Origin: CAYNSX01 sp964400165
GTDB taxonomy: Bacteria; Armatimonadota; Hebobacteria; CAYNSX01
Reading direction: 5' to 3'
Length of the DNA: 34,565 nucleotides
Assembly (NCBI GenBank): GCA_964400165.1
Contig: CAYNSX010000028.1
Location: forward strand, 1-34,565
In this document: positions 17,550-25,202 of the stretch, piece by piece
Numbering within the stretch: position 1 is the stretch's first letter
How the letters are laid out: every line of letters starts with the position of its first letter
The notes under the pieces: generated by a model
Databases searched by the model: none
What the model was told of the DNA's origin: nothing
What the model saw: the letters and a program-made list of their open reading frames with translations, nothing else
Made by a program: the position numbers and the translations under genes

Positions 17550-18014
17550 TTACAGCCCCACCAGGACGGCCACAACGCAACCGAGCGCGATGGCCGGTCC
17601 GTAGGGGAAGCTGCCTGCCGCCCGCAGTCCCTTGTGTACGACGAATCGCCAGCGCCGCGCCAGGAAATACAGCGCGAAGGCGCCGCCGACCAGTCCCATA
17701 AAGACGAAGGTGTACGACACGAAGATGGGGCCCTTGAGCGCCCCGATGGCCGCCAGCACTTTCACCTCGCCGGCGCCCATGCCGCCCGTCAGATACATCA
17801 CGCCCAGCAATGCCGCGCCGAGCGAAAAGCCCGCCACGCTGCCAAAAACACCGTCCCAGCCGCCCGACAGCGCGCCGATCCCGACGCCCAGCACGGTGGC
17901 GACGGCCGTCAGCCAATTGGGGATCCGGCCCCGCGTCACATCGTAGCCCGCCGCCAGGATGACCAGCGTCAGGCAGAAGTAGAGTTGCAGCCAGGGCAGG
18001 GTGAAATCGGTCAC
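17550..18014 (-). CDS. cpaA: TadV/CpaA-type prepilin peptidase (A24 family), second catalytic Asp replaced by Glu
   Basis: 154 residues, five to six predicted membrane helices. It is the short type IV prepilin peptidase without the methylase domain, as in Tad systems. The first catalytic Asp is in AAGYDVTRGRIPN (residue ~24). The second motif, normally GxGDxK, reads GAGEVKVLAAIGA, so Asp is replaced by Glu. It should cleave the Flp leaders before the Q-T-L-V-E-Y motif. It starts with GTG at 18014, which overlaps the flp2 stop (GTGA), and lies between the two pilin genes. Whether the Glu variant is active cannot be told from sequence. Confidence 0.88.
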   Translation of the reverse strand: MTDFTLPWLQLYFCLTLVILAAGYDVTRGRIPNWLTAVATVLGVGIGALSGGWDGVFGSVAGFSLGAALLGVMYLTGGMGAGEVKVLAAIGALKGPIFVSYTFVFMGLVGGAFALYFLARRWRFVVHKGLRAAGSFPYGPAIALGCVVAVLVGL

Positions 18015-18208
18015 TGGGCGGTCTCATTGTTGAAGGTGTCGACAACGAAGTTGTAAATGGTCACGACGGTATCGCGGAACAGGAACAGCGCGCCGAGCAC
18101 GGCGATAGCCAGCAGGGCCAGCAGCAGCGCGTATTCAACGAGCGTCTGGCCGCGCCGACCGGCGAGGCGCCCGCGAACGGGCCCCCACGATCCGACGAGT
18201 GCGCGCAT
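18011..18208 (-). CDS. flp: Flp-family type IVb pilin (Flp2)
   Basis: 65 residues, the same length as Flp1. It has the leader ...GRLAGRRG|QTLVEYALLL, a hydrophobic helix to about residue 50 (LLALLAIAVLGALFLF), then a short polar tail. I start at ATG 18208 because it shares a base with the stop of the upstream pseudo-receiver gene (TGATG); longer in-frame starts would overlap that gene by up to 90 bp. It is probably a second pilin subunit or minor pilin. The cpaA-like peptidase gene follows with a GTGA overlap. Confidence 0.9.
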   Translation of the reverse strand: MRALVGSWGPVRGRLAGRRGQTLVEYALLLALLAIAVLGALFLFRDTVVTIYNFVVDTFNNETAQ

Positions 18209-18627
18209 CAGTCCCAACTGGGCACCAGCCATTCGGGCAATGTGCATTCCGTGGCCTCGCTCTCCCTGAAAGTGACGGGGTTGATCGCCTTGTGAATCCA
18301 AGTGACCAGATCATCCGGCGACACAGCGTGGCCCGTCTCCCACGCCAGTTCCCGCCAGTAGAGACTGGTGGTGCGGGTCCGGGGCGACAGGACGAAGACT
18401 TTCAAGTGCGGCCAGCGGTCGAGCAGCGTCGCGCAGGAATTGAAGGGTTCCGCGGCATCCTCTTCGGAGAGGATGACCACCTGCGGGTGCGTCTGCTCGA
18501 CGAGCATCGGCAAGTCGGCGGCGGCCCGGCTGCGGGCCACGACCTCGATGCCGGTGTCGCGGCGCATATGCCCCGCAATGGCATCGGAGATCATCCGCGG
18601 CAGGCTGCCGAGGAGCACTCGAATCAT
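18208..18627 (-). CDS. Stand-alone degenerate receiver-like protein at the head of the Tad operon
   Basis: 139 residues from ATG 18627. The pattern IRVLLGSLPRMISDAIAGHM ... PQVVILSEED ... HLKVFVLSPRT follows the beta-alpha repeats of a CheY-like receiver, but the acidic pair is absent and the phospho-acceptor position is Ser54. No output domain follows. A longer ORF from ATG 18705 exists, but the extra codons include TTA, ATT and CAT, unlike the neighbours, so I treat that stretch as leader. The first gene of the operon, coupled to flp2 by TGATG. The likely role is a protein-interaction module in pilus control; this is an inference. Confidence 0.7.
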   Translation of the reverse strand: MIRVLLGSLPRMISDAIAGHMRRDTGIEVVARSRAAADLPMLVEQTHPQVVILSEEDAAEPFNSCATLLDRWPHLKVFVLSPRTRTTSLYWRELAWETGHAVSPDDLVTWIHKAINPVTFRESEATECTLPEWLVPSWD

Positions 18628-18714
18628 CGCCTGTGACCGTTTCCCATAATGTGGAATAAACGGTACCCCGCGGCGACGGCGGGCTAAATGGAGCAGGGGG
18701 TTCATAAAGCACCT

Positions 18715-18736
18715 GGGGGGTGGAGAGCCATCCCCC
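18715..18736. promoter_or_regulatory. G-rich hairpin between luxR-type gene and Tad operon
   Basis: GGGGGGTGG (18715-18723) pairs with CCATCCCCC (18728-18736) through nine positions (one G-T), with the loop AGAG. CTAG-like bases flank it at 18735-18740. It lies 23 bp after the luxR-type stop and ~88 bp before the first Tad gene. It could be the luxR terminator (no T-tract follows) or an operator. It resembles the element at 19932-19952. Confidence 0.45.
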
Positions 18737-18759
18737 TAGACCAAAGGGACTACGCGGAG

Positions 18760-19710
18760 TTACGAGGGAGTGTCGTGGTCGTGGGCCAGCAGGCCGGTGC
18801 GACGGGCAAAAAGCGCCACTTCGACACGGCTGCGCAGCCCCAGGCGTTCGAGCAGATTGTGGATGTGGTTCTTGACGGTGTGCAGCGACACCGAGAGACG
18901 CCGGGCGATTTCCTTGTTCGACATCCCCTGCCCGACCAGCGCCACGATCTCCATTTGGCGGCCAGTCAGCCGCGACGCAGCGGACGAGGCGTGTACCACT
19001 GGCACCCCGCCGGCCACATGCGAGAAGAGCAGCGCAGTGACGGCCGACGGGCAGACAATCTGCCCGGAATTGACGGTGCGGATGGCCCGCGCCAGGCCGT
19101 CTACCGTTTCGCCTTGCAGGACAAACCCGCTGGCGCCGGCGTTGATGGCCTGGACGGCGGCCCAACTTGAAGTCTCCGCCACCAGGACCAGCACCCGGGC
19201 GCCCGGCACGGCTTCACGCATCTTGCCGATCAGTTGAATGGCGCCGACTTGCGACTGCACCGCGCTGATGACGACCACTTGGGGCGCCAGGGCGGGCAAC
19301 TCGCGCAATCCTTCTTCGAGGCCGAGACTGCCGAGGACGAGCAGGCCGGCATGCGTGGCTAGCTGTGTGGCGAGGGCTTCGCCGTAGAGGCGGTAGTCAT
19401 CGACGACGAGCGTGCGGATCGGGCCGGCCGGGTGGGGCGCCGCGCCGTTGGCGGCCTCGGCGTGGACGGCGCCGTTCACAAAGCGCGCCACGGGCGACTC
19501 CTCGGGGGCATGGCCGTTGCCGGCCACCCGCGGACTGCGGCGGGCGGTCGCGCCGGTCTTGACCAGGCGGGCGGGGCTGCGCAAAGACGCATACGAAGAT
19601 GGCGCACTGTGCCCGCGGCCTTTGGCCGGCGAATCATTGCTGGGGCTGACTCCGACGCCCGATACGCGCGGCCCAGCCGCCGACGCGTGGCGTTCCAGTT
19701 TGCTCCGCAT
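18760..19710 (-). CDS. LuxR/NarL-family transcriptional regulator with degenerate receiver
   Basis: 316 residues. Residues 1-95 are low-complexity (Ala, Ser, Pro, Gly). Residues ~97-215 form a receiver-like domain with the acidic pair Asp104-Asp105, but the phospho-acceptor position is Ser149 (PQVVVIS) and the conserved Lys is Gln199. Residues ~245-308 are the LuxR-type DNA-binding domain: LTGRQMEIVALVGQGMSNKE, IARRLSVSLHTVKNHIHNLL. Start ATG 19710 has GGGGAG 9 bp upstream. Its place just upstream of the Tad operon on the same strand makes it the likely regulator of the pilus genes, probably without phosphorylation of the usual residue. Confidence 0.88.
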   Translation of the reverse strand: MRSKLERHASAAGPRVSGVGVSPSNDSPAKGRGHSAPSSYASLRSPARLVKTGATARRSPRVAGNGHAPEESPVARFVNGAVHAEAANGAAPHPAGPIRTLVVDDYRLYGEALATQLATHAGLLVLGSLGLEEGLRELPALAPQVVVISAVQSQVGAIQLIGKMREAVPGARVLVLVAETSSWAAVQAINAGASGFVLQGETVDGLARAIRTVNSGQIVCPSAVTALLFSHVAGGVPVVHASSAASRLTGRQMEIVALVGQGMSNKEIARRLSVSLHTVKNHIHNLLERLGLRSRVEVALFARRTGLLAHDHDTPS

Positions 19711-20282
19711 CCAGCTCTACTCCCCTTTGGGACAGCGTTCCTCTCCTCGCCGACGCACCACAGCGTCGACAGCAACGCTGACTCCCACGCTGGTGCAGCG
19801 CTCCCGTCACTCCACTGCACTCGATCCCAGCGCTACCGGCGGAGTGAGAATTGGCGGCACGCGCCCGCGTGCGGACGGCGCCGCAGAACTCCGCTCACTC
19901 TCCTGCCTACAGTATGACCAGCCAGAGACTGCTCCCCCTGCCTAGGGGGGAGGTGATTCTTGAATTTTCTGTGACAAATAGCAAGGGGGCGTTTCGGGCC
20001 GCTCTGACACGAATCTCCGCTTGCTTGTCCGCTCTCTCTGTTTTACCGCAGTTTTTCAAGGATTTTTCCGAAATCTCCGGGTGGGCGGACCGGCAACCCA
20101 CTGGAAGGGCTGCCTGAACGGCCGCCGCCTGGGCAGGGAAGCGACCGCCGTCTCCATTGCCGCTCGCCCTCTGCCAGTCGTCCGCCTGCTTCGTTAGACG
20201 CTGCTCCGGCCCCAGTCGTTCCGGCTATACCAAGCCCTTGCACAAGAATCCCACACGGACGCGCTCTACGCTGAAGCATCCC
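19711..20282. other. 572-bp divergent intergenic region
   Basis: No supported gene. It separates the luxR-type gene (-) from the SLH-protein gene (+). It holds the palindrome at 19932-19952 and an A+T-rich patch (~19955-20075) that is likely promoter DNA. On the minus strand CATACT (19916-19911) could be a -10 for luxR with the palindrome at its -35, but that is weak. A TTG-initiated extension of the plus gene from 20157 has no ribosome-binding site and is not accepted. Confidence 0.6.
19932..19952. promoter_or_regulatory. CTCCCCC/GGGGGAG palindrome upstream of the luxR-type gene
   Basis: CTCCCCC (19932-19938) and GGGGGAG (19946-19952) are perfect 7-bp inverted arms around TGCCTAG. It is ~220 bp upstream of the luxR-type start. 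It shares C5-6/G5-6 arms and a CTAG flank with the hairpin at 18715-18736, which makes the pair a candidate operator of the LuxR-type protein. Function is inferred. Confidence 0.45.
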
Positions 20283-22832
20283 ATGAAAGCCCGACGAGTC
20301 CTCGGCCGGGCGGCCTTGCGCCGCCACGCCCCCCGCACCTTCAGCGCGCTGGTGGTGCTGTTCGGGCTGTATGTGTTCCTGGTGCGCCTGGCGCCGCCGA
20401 CGCAACACGACCGCCAGGGCTTCCACGCGCTGAACGGCCCGGTCTCGCTGCGCTGGGAGGCCCGGCACGCGGCGCCCGGACACGCAAGCGCAACGCCGAC
20501 CGCGCTGGCGATGTCCGCCGACTCGCGCATCACTTTCGTCTCGGGCGAAGCGGACACGCTGGCGTATGACACCGTGACCGGCAAGGTGCTCTGGGCGCAT
20601 CCGAACCCGGCGCCGGTGACGGGCATTGCGGTCCCGCGCGCGGGGACGCTGGTGGTGCTGGGCGGGCGCGACCGCATTTGGGCGCTCGACGCGCAGACCG
20701 GCAATGAGAAATGGAACGCGGTGTATCCGGGGTCGCCGGTGGATTTGGCAGCGGGTGAGCGCGTCGTCGCGGTCACCGGCCCGACCGCAGGAGCGGTCAT
20801 CATCACCGCGCTCTTCGATCTGGCGAACGGCTACCTGCGCTGGCAGGCGGTCTTTCCCGGCAATGGCGGCGACGCCGCCGCGGCGCTGGCCATCAGCCCC
20901 GATGAATTGCGGGTCATCGTGACCGGCGAGACGGGCGGCGGCGGCGAGAAGCCGCGCGGCATCCTGACGGTGGCTTACAACGCCGCCGACGGCGCCCAAT
21001 CCTGGATGGCCGTACACCACGGCCCCGGCCGCGGCGCCGGCGACCGCGGGCGCGCCCTGGCGATTGCCCCTGACGGGCACGCGGTGTTCGTGACGGGTGC
21101 CTCGCCGCTCGACGACCGCGCCAGCACGATCGGGTACGCGACGCTCGCATACGATCTGGTCACCGGTGATGAACTGTGGTCGGCGCGCTTCGACGGGCCG
21201 GGCGGCTCGAACGAGCCCGAAGCGGTCGCGGTCAGCCGAGACGGCAGCAAGGTGGCGGTGACCGGCCGCTCGCGCGACCACAGTGACGATTACGCGACCG
21301 TGTGCTACTCCGCGGCGGACGGGCGCGCACTCTGGACCGCGCGCTACGACGGCCCCGCGCGCGGCGCAGACGACGCGCACCGGGTCGCCTTCTCGGGCGA
21401 CAACGACTTCGTCTATGTGTCGGGCTCGAGCCAGGGCGAAGGCAGCGACTTCGATTACGCCACGGTCGCCTATGACGCGCACACCGGCGCGCTGCGCTGG
21501 ACAGCGCGCTACGACGGCCCGGCGAACCGCGCCGACTTGGCGACGCGCATGGCGGTCGCCCAGAACGAAGGGCAGGTGGTCGTCGCCGGCGCCAGCCGCA
21601 ACGAACAGGCGACCGACGATTACCTCATCGTCGCCTATCGCCTCTACAACCAGCACCTGCCGGCGCCGAAGTGGGTCGGCTTCAACGAGACGGCGCCGCT
21701 CAATCAGTCGTACACCGCCCAAGCCGCGACCACGGACCCTGACGGGCATTCGGTGAAGTATTGCGTCGACTGGGGCGACGGCACCGACTTCTCGTGCGGG
21801 CTGCTGCAACCCTCGGGCGCGCCGTGGGTCGCGCACCACACCTATCAATTTGCGGGGAACTTCCGGCCGCGCGTGCAGGCGACCGACACCCGCGGCTCCG
21901 TCAGCGCCTGGAGCGACCCGGCGACGGTGACGGTCGAAGTCATCCGCCCGGCGCCGGCGCTGACGACGCCGGCGGCGGGCACCGCGCTGCACTGGCAAAC
22001 GGCGCTGGCGGCGACGGTCGGGCCCAGTTCGTATCCGGTCGCCAAGGTCGAGTTCTGGGGCGAGCGCGGCGGCGACAAGCAGTTGCTCGGCGCCGCGACG
22101 CAAATGACCGGCAGCGGCGAGTACCGGTTCGCCTGGCAGACGATGGTGGACTGCAACCACGAGGGGCCGTGGACGGTGTGGGCGGTGGCGCACGATGAGC
22201 AGGGGAACACCGGCAGCAGCGCGCCGGCGGCGGTGACGGTCGATAATGTCACCTTCGCCGATGTCGGCTGCCGGCATTGGGCGTGGCGTCCGGTCGAGGC
22301 GGTGGCGCGCAGCGGCATCGCCACCGGGTTCACCGACGGCACTTATCAGCCGACTTTCATCGTCAACCGCGCGCAGATGGCGGTGTTCGTGGCGCGGGCG
22401 GCGGACAAGATGATCGGCGGGCTGGCGAACTTTCAACCGCCGCCGTGCGGGTCAGAGACCTTCGCCGATGTGCGCTGCGACCATTGGGCGTACACCTACA
22501 TCGAGTTCCTGGTGAGCCAGAAGATCACTTCCGGCTATGCGACCGGGATGTATCAGCCCGACAAGCAAATGGGGCGCGACGAGATGACCATCTTCCTGGC
22601 GCGCATCGCCGACCTGCGGGCGCACGACTTTGCCGCCTTCACGCCGCCGCGGTGCGGGCAGGAGACTTTCCGGGATGTGGACTGTCAGTTCTGGACTTAC
22701 AAGCCGATCGAATATTTGGTGCGGCACGACATCATCACCGGGTCCGAGGGGCGCACCTTCGAGCCGCTGCAGAAAGTGACCCGCCTGCAGATGGCCGCCT
22801 TCCTGGCCCCGGCGGTGAATTTGCCGGAGTAG
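20283..22832 (+). CDS. Exported beta-propeller protein with PKD-like/Ig-like domains and three C-terminal SLH domains
   Basis: 849 residues. A basic N-terminus and a hydrophobic segment (TFSALVVLFGLYVFLVRLA) give a signal anchor or uncleaved signal. Residues ~55-460 are PQQ-like propeller blades with a repeated pattern (DYATVAYDAHTGALRWTARYDGP). Residues ~490-545 look PKD-like (WGDGTDF) and ~553-655 Ig-like. Three SLH repeats start near 658, 727 and 796, each with F-x-D-V-x-C and H/F-W. SLH domains bind secondary cell-wall polymers, so this is a surface protein. ATG 20283 fits the signal best, though no clear Shine-Dalgarno precedes it. The stop codon lies inside the 13-bp repeat that borders the island. 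Confidence 0.85.
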   Translation: MKARRVLGRAALRRHAPRTFSALVVLFGLYVFLVRLAPPTQHDRQGFHALNGPVSLRWEARHAAPGHASATPTALAMSADSRITFVSGEADTLAYDTVTGKVLWAHPNPAPVTGIAVPRAGTLVVLGGRDRIWALDAQTGNEKWNAVYPGSPVDLAAGERVVAVTGPTAGAVIITALFDLANGYLRWQAVFPGNGGDAAAALAISPDELRVIVTGETGGGGEKPRGILTVAYNAADGAQSWMAVHHGPGRGAGDRGRALAIAPDGHAVFVTGASPLDDRASTIGYATLAYDLVTGDELWSARFDGPGGSNEPEAVAVSRDGSKVAVTGRSRDHSDDYATVCYSAADGRALWTARYDGPARGADDAHRVAFSGDNDFVYVSGSSQGEGSDFDYATVAYDAHTGALRWTARYDGPANRADLATRMAVAQNEGQVVVAGASRNEQATDDYLIVAYRLYNQHLPAPKWVGFNETAPLNQSYTAQAATTDPDGHSVKYCVDWGDGTDFSCGLLQPSGAPWVAHHTYQFAGNFRPRVQATDTRGSVSAWSDPATVTVEVIRPAPALTTPAAGTALHWQTALAATVGPSSYPVAKVEFWGERGGDKQLLGAATQMTGSGEYRFAWQTMVDCNHEGPWTVWAVAHDEQGNTGSSAPAAVTVDNVTFADVGCRHWAWRPVEAVARSGIATGFTDGTYQPTFIVNRAQMAVFVARAADKMIGGLANFQPPPCGSETFADVRCDHWAYTYIEFLVSQKITSGYATGMYQPDKQMGRDEMTIFLARIADLRAHDFAAFTPPRCGQETFRDVDCQFWTYKPIEYLVRHDIITGSEGRTFEPLQKVTRLQMAAFLAPAVNLPE

Positions 22833-22834
22833 CG
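22822..22834. repeat. 13-bp direct repeat, left border of the island
   Basis: TGCCGGAGTAGCG, identical to 25203-25215. It contains the TAG stop of the SLH-protein gene. Base composition drops immediately to its right. Confidence 0.8.
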
Positions 22835-22879
22835 TGAACCACTATCCAATCGAAGCCCTTGAACTCAACATAGTCACGC

Positions 22880-23503
22880 CTATTCTGCTTCCACTCTTGA
22901 TGGTCGAATTGAGGAAACTTCGGAGAACAGCGTGAGCGGCGCTCCATGCTCGGCCAAGCGAACCAGTCTTTGGAGACGATCCCTCTTCCGTGTGTAACGT
23001 TTTGCCGCCCGCGCAGTGATTTCGCGGGCCCGAACCGGATTCCTGTCAGCCCAGCGTCTGCAGCTCTCCTTATGTCTGTGCTTGCGCTCTTCGGACCAAT
23101 ACTGGTACCTCATGCTCTCGGTTCGGCAGTCATCACTGCAGAACACCCATCGTCTCCCACGAACTCTCGAGCCACAGATCCTACACTTCGGAAGATGCCG
23201 AGCAATCTCATTGATGACAGATTCCTGGGATCCATCACGCCATCCGCGCTTCAATGCGGCCAGCAGCCCGGTCTCAGCGAGTACCCTCCTCAATTGGATG
23301 GCAGAACAGTCGAGCCTCTTCGCGATTTCTTCAAGACTTGATCCAGCTCCCCGCGACGGCACCTGTGCACGACGAAGGATTTGACGAACGCGCTCTCGGG
23401 AGATCGAGAACCTTTCGCCGATCTGCTGAAGGGTCCGGCCTTCAATCGTACGAAGGTGGACCATCTCCTTTAGCCGCTCAATCCTCTGGGCGTCCAGTGT
23501 CAT
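22880..23503 (-). CDS. Small HTH plus zinc-finger protein, partner of the GHKL ATPase
   Basis: 207 residues. Residues 21-46 (TLQQIGERFSISRERVRQIL) form a helix-turn-helix like sigma-70 region 4.2, and ~55-80 (SLEEIAKRLDCSAIQLRRVL) look like a second HTH. A zinc-binding knuckle C107-x2-C110 ... C122-x3-C126 follows, then a basic, Arg/Lys-rich helical tail with WADRNPVRAREI, a pattern also seen near treble-clef nucleases of phages; no HNH catalytic motif is visible. It is probably a DNA-binding protein. Start ATG 23503 lies 7 bp after the ATPase stop; the longer ORF start at 23530 would overlap it. Base composition matches the island and not the host. The specific function is unknown. Confidence 0.72.
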   Translation of the reverse strand: MTLDAQRIERLKEMVHLRTIEGRTLQQIGERFSISRERVRQILRRAQVPSRGAGSSLEEIAKRLDCSAIQLRRVLAETGLLAALKRGWRDGSQESVINEIARHLPKCRICGSRVRGRRWVFCSDDCRTESMRYQYWSEERKHRHKESCRRWADRNPVRAREITARAAKRYTRKRDRLQRLVRLAEHGAPLTLFSEVSSIRPSRVEAE

Positions 23504-23510
23504 TCTTTCA

Positions 23511-25100
23511 CTATCCCTCAGTTGGCACACCGTCCTTCAGCCCTGTCTGGATCTCGGCGGCTTTCCTTAGCAAAGTGTCGCGCAAGTCGACGACGCGCAT
23601 CCACTCCGCATCCCGTTGACAGATAAACTCCGCCAAAGATTCAGCCACGTCTTCGGCGGCATAGAACGAATGATCAGTTGTGCAGTCGAAAGCAGGATGC
23701 TCGAGATTGGAACACACGGCGAGTGTCTGGCCGTCCAGATTCCAATCCTTTCTGCCTGCTCCCACCCCTAGTTGAGCCCATTCGTGCGTGAATCGGTAAG
23801 TGCGCCTCCCGAGCCGAATGGATCGTTCGGCCAGCTGAACTTTCTTGGGCGTCCTGGTCCGCGTCGGCTCCTCCAGCGGAATTACGGTGCCAGTAGAATC
23901 CCCCGGGTCTCTTTTTTCTATTTCGACTCGCCGTTTGACGGTGGGGCCGTCCCGAACAACCATGTCGGACGGAACACCCTCCCTTCCTGCCGAAGGAGGC
24001 TCTTCCGGAAACAAGGACATTACCTCCGGGGTCTTCAATGCCTTCTCCATGCAGTCGAGCAATTCTTCTTTACGTAGTTCGGTCGATCTCGTGAGCTTGC
24101 TGATTGCCGAAAGCTCCCTGGCACGCCGGAGGATTCCCTCTCTCCTGAGGTGTTCCAGTATCGCTTGCTTTGCGGCCTCGTATTCTGGGGACGAGTTATC
24201 CCAACCCCGCTTTGTGGTCTGAGGAGGAACGAAATCCATGCGTAAGACACCAACAAGTCTAGAAAGGGTAGGGTGTGAGACAAAGAATGACTTGTCGTAT
24301 TGGGTCACCATCCGCTTTCTGAAATAAGTATCAAAACCATAAGCTCCAACGTTAGACCCCCGTTTGAGGAAACCAAACCACCCTGCGATTTCCCCGTAAG
24401 CGGTCGGGATGCGCAAATCTTCAGGGCCCTCCATCAGCTCCGGGGGGACCGCTTTGCATTCTTGTCCGTTCACTACGATCCGAACGAGGCCATCTATCAG
24501 GAATGGTGAATAACGGGAGCCCAGATCTCGGGCGAGGTGGGAAATCTCCGTTTGTGCGTAAGCCCTTCTTCGCAGCTTCTCGATCCTCACAAGAGTCCCG
24601 TGCGCAATCGTTGGACTCTTCGGGCGTGCAATGAAGGGAACTGCCCAACCTGGAGTCACTTTCCATTCCTCATCGTCATAGACAATTTCGAACTCCGTCT
24701 CAGAATCGATGTGAGTTGTCGTTATCGAAAGGCGACCTCCCAAGGCAATTCCGGCCCCCTTTAGGCCTAAGCCATACATACCAAGCGCATTCCTCTTGGC
24801 AGATGCCCCAAGAACCAGACAGCGCCTAGCTTCTTCTTCGGTCATTCCCAAACCATCGTCTCGCACAGAGACGCACGTGCCTCTCAGCGGAACCTGAACG
24901 TGAATCTTCCCGCTCGCAAATCTTCCGTGCTCAATACCTTCAAGTATCGAGTCTATTGAATTATCGATCAGCTCCGCGAGGCATTCGGGCAAGCTGTAGC
25001 CGCCCCTTGCGATCTTTCGCATGAGCGACTTGTCTGGCTCAACGCTGACAAATTCCTTCCTCTGCACGGAACCTCGGTTCAGATTAGCCTTGGCAGGCAC
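23511..25100 (-). CDS. MORC/MutL-like GHKL ATPase (HATPase_c_3 type)
   Basis: 529 residues. The Bergerat ATP-binding fold is complete: N-box E43-LIDN47, G1 box DDGLGM (81-86), G2 box GMYGLGLKGAG (107-117). A transducer-like region follows (~190-300, with KRGWDN), then a linker with acidic and basic stretches, and a C-terminal ~110-residue domain with SNLEHPAFDC. This architecture matches the prokaryotic MORC-like GHKL ATPases that comparative genomics links to restriction-modification and other defence loci. Start: GTG 25100 with AAAGGA 6 bp upstream; the ORF runs open to 25622 through another gene but without start signals. The HTH/zinc-finger gene follows after 7 bp. The target is unknown. 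Confidence 0.85.
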   Translation of the reverse strand: MPAKANLNRGSVQRKEFVSVEPDKSLMRKIARGGYSLPECLAELIDNSIDSILEGIEHGRFASGKIHVQVPLRGTCVSVRDDGLGMTEEEARRCLVLGASAKRNALGMYGLGLKGAGIALGGRLSITTTHIDSETEFEIVYDDEEWKVTPGWAVPFIARPKSPTIAHGTLVRIEKLRRRAYAQTEISHLARDLGSRYSPFLIDGLVRIVVNGQECKAVPPELMEGPEDLRIPTAYGEIAGWFGFLKRGSNVGAYGFDTYFRKRMVTQYDKSFFVSHPTLSRLVGVLRMDFVPPQTTKRGWDNSSPEYEAAKQAILEHLRREGILRRARELSAISKLTRSTELRKEELLDCMEKALKTPEVMSLFPEEPPSAGREGVPSDMVVRDGPTVKRRVEIEKRDPGDSTGTVIPLEEPTRTRTPKKVQLAERSIRLGRRTYRFTHEWAQLGVGAGRKDWNLDGQTLAVCSNLEHPAFDCTTDHSFYAAEDVAESLAEFICQRDAEWMRVVDLRDTLLRKAAEIQTGLKDGVPTEG

Positions 25101-25145
25101 TGTCAATCCTTTCTTGTGTTCTGATGGACGAGCGGAACATTTCGG

Positions 25146-25174
25146 ATCATGGGCAATGAGTTGGATCCTGTCAA
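25146..25174 (-). promoter_or_regulatory. Sigma70-type promoter of the island operon
   Basis: On the minus strand TTGACA (25174-25169, a perfect -35) is followed by 17 bp and CATGAT (25151-25146, four of six -10 matches). It is ~45 bp upstream of the GTG start of the GHKL ATPase and lies inside the insertion, so the cassette brings its own promoter. Confidence 0.65.
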
Positions 25175-25202
25175 GCCCAATTTGTGGATAACTTGGCTGG
25201 CC

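Noticed and set aside
16765..18045. A 426-codon minus-strand ORF over the pilin region
   Set aside because: Only its last ~160 codons are TadE-like; the rest overlaps flp1 and the prepilin peptidase in another frame.
20043..22436. A 797-codon minus-strand ORF opposite the SLH-protein gene, and similar long antisense ORFs elsewhere
   Set aside because: These are typical of high-GC DNA: Arg/Ala/Gly-rich translations without motifs, opposite genes with clear domains.
22880..23503. A sigma factor
   Set aside because: Only a region-4-like HTH is present; regions 2 and 3 are absent and a zinc knuckle follows.
22835..25202. Terminal inverted repeats of a transposon
   Set aside because: Only a loose TATCCA-containing similarity near the ends; no convincing inverted repeat and no transposase.
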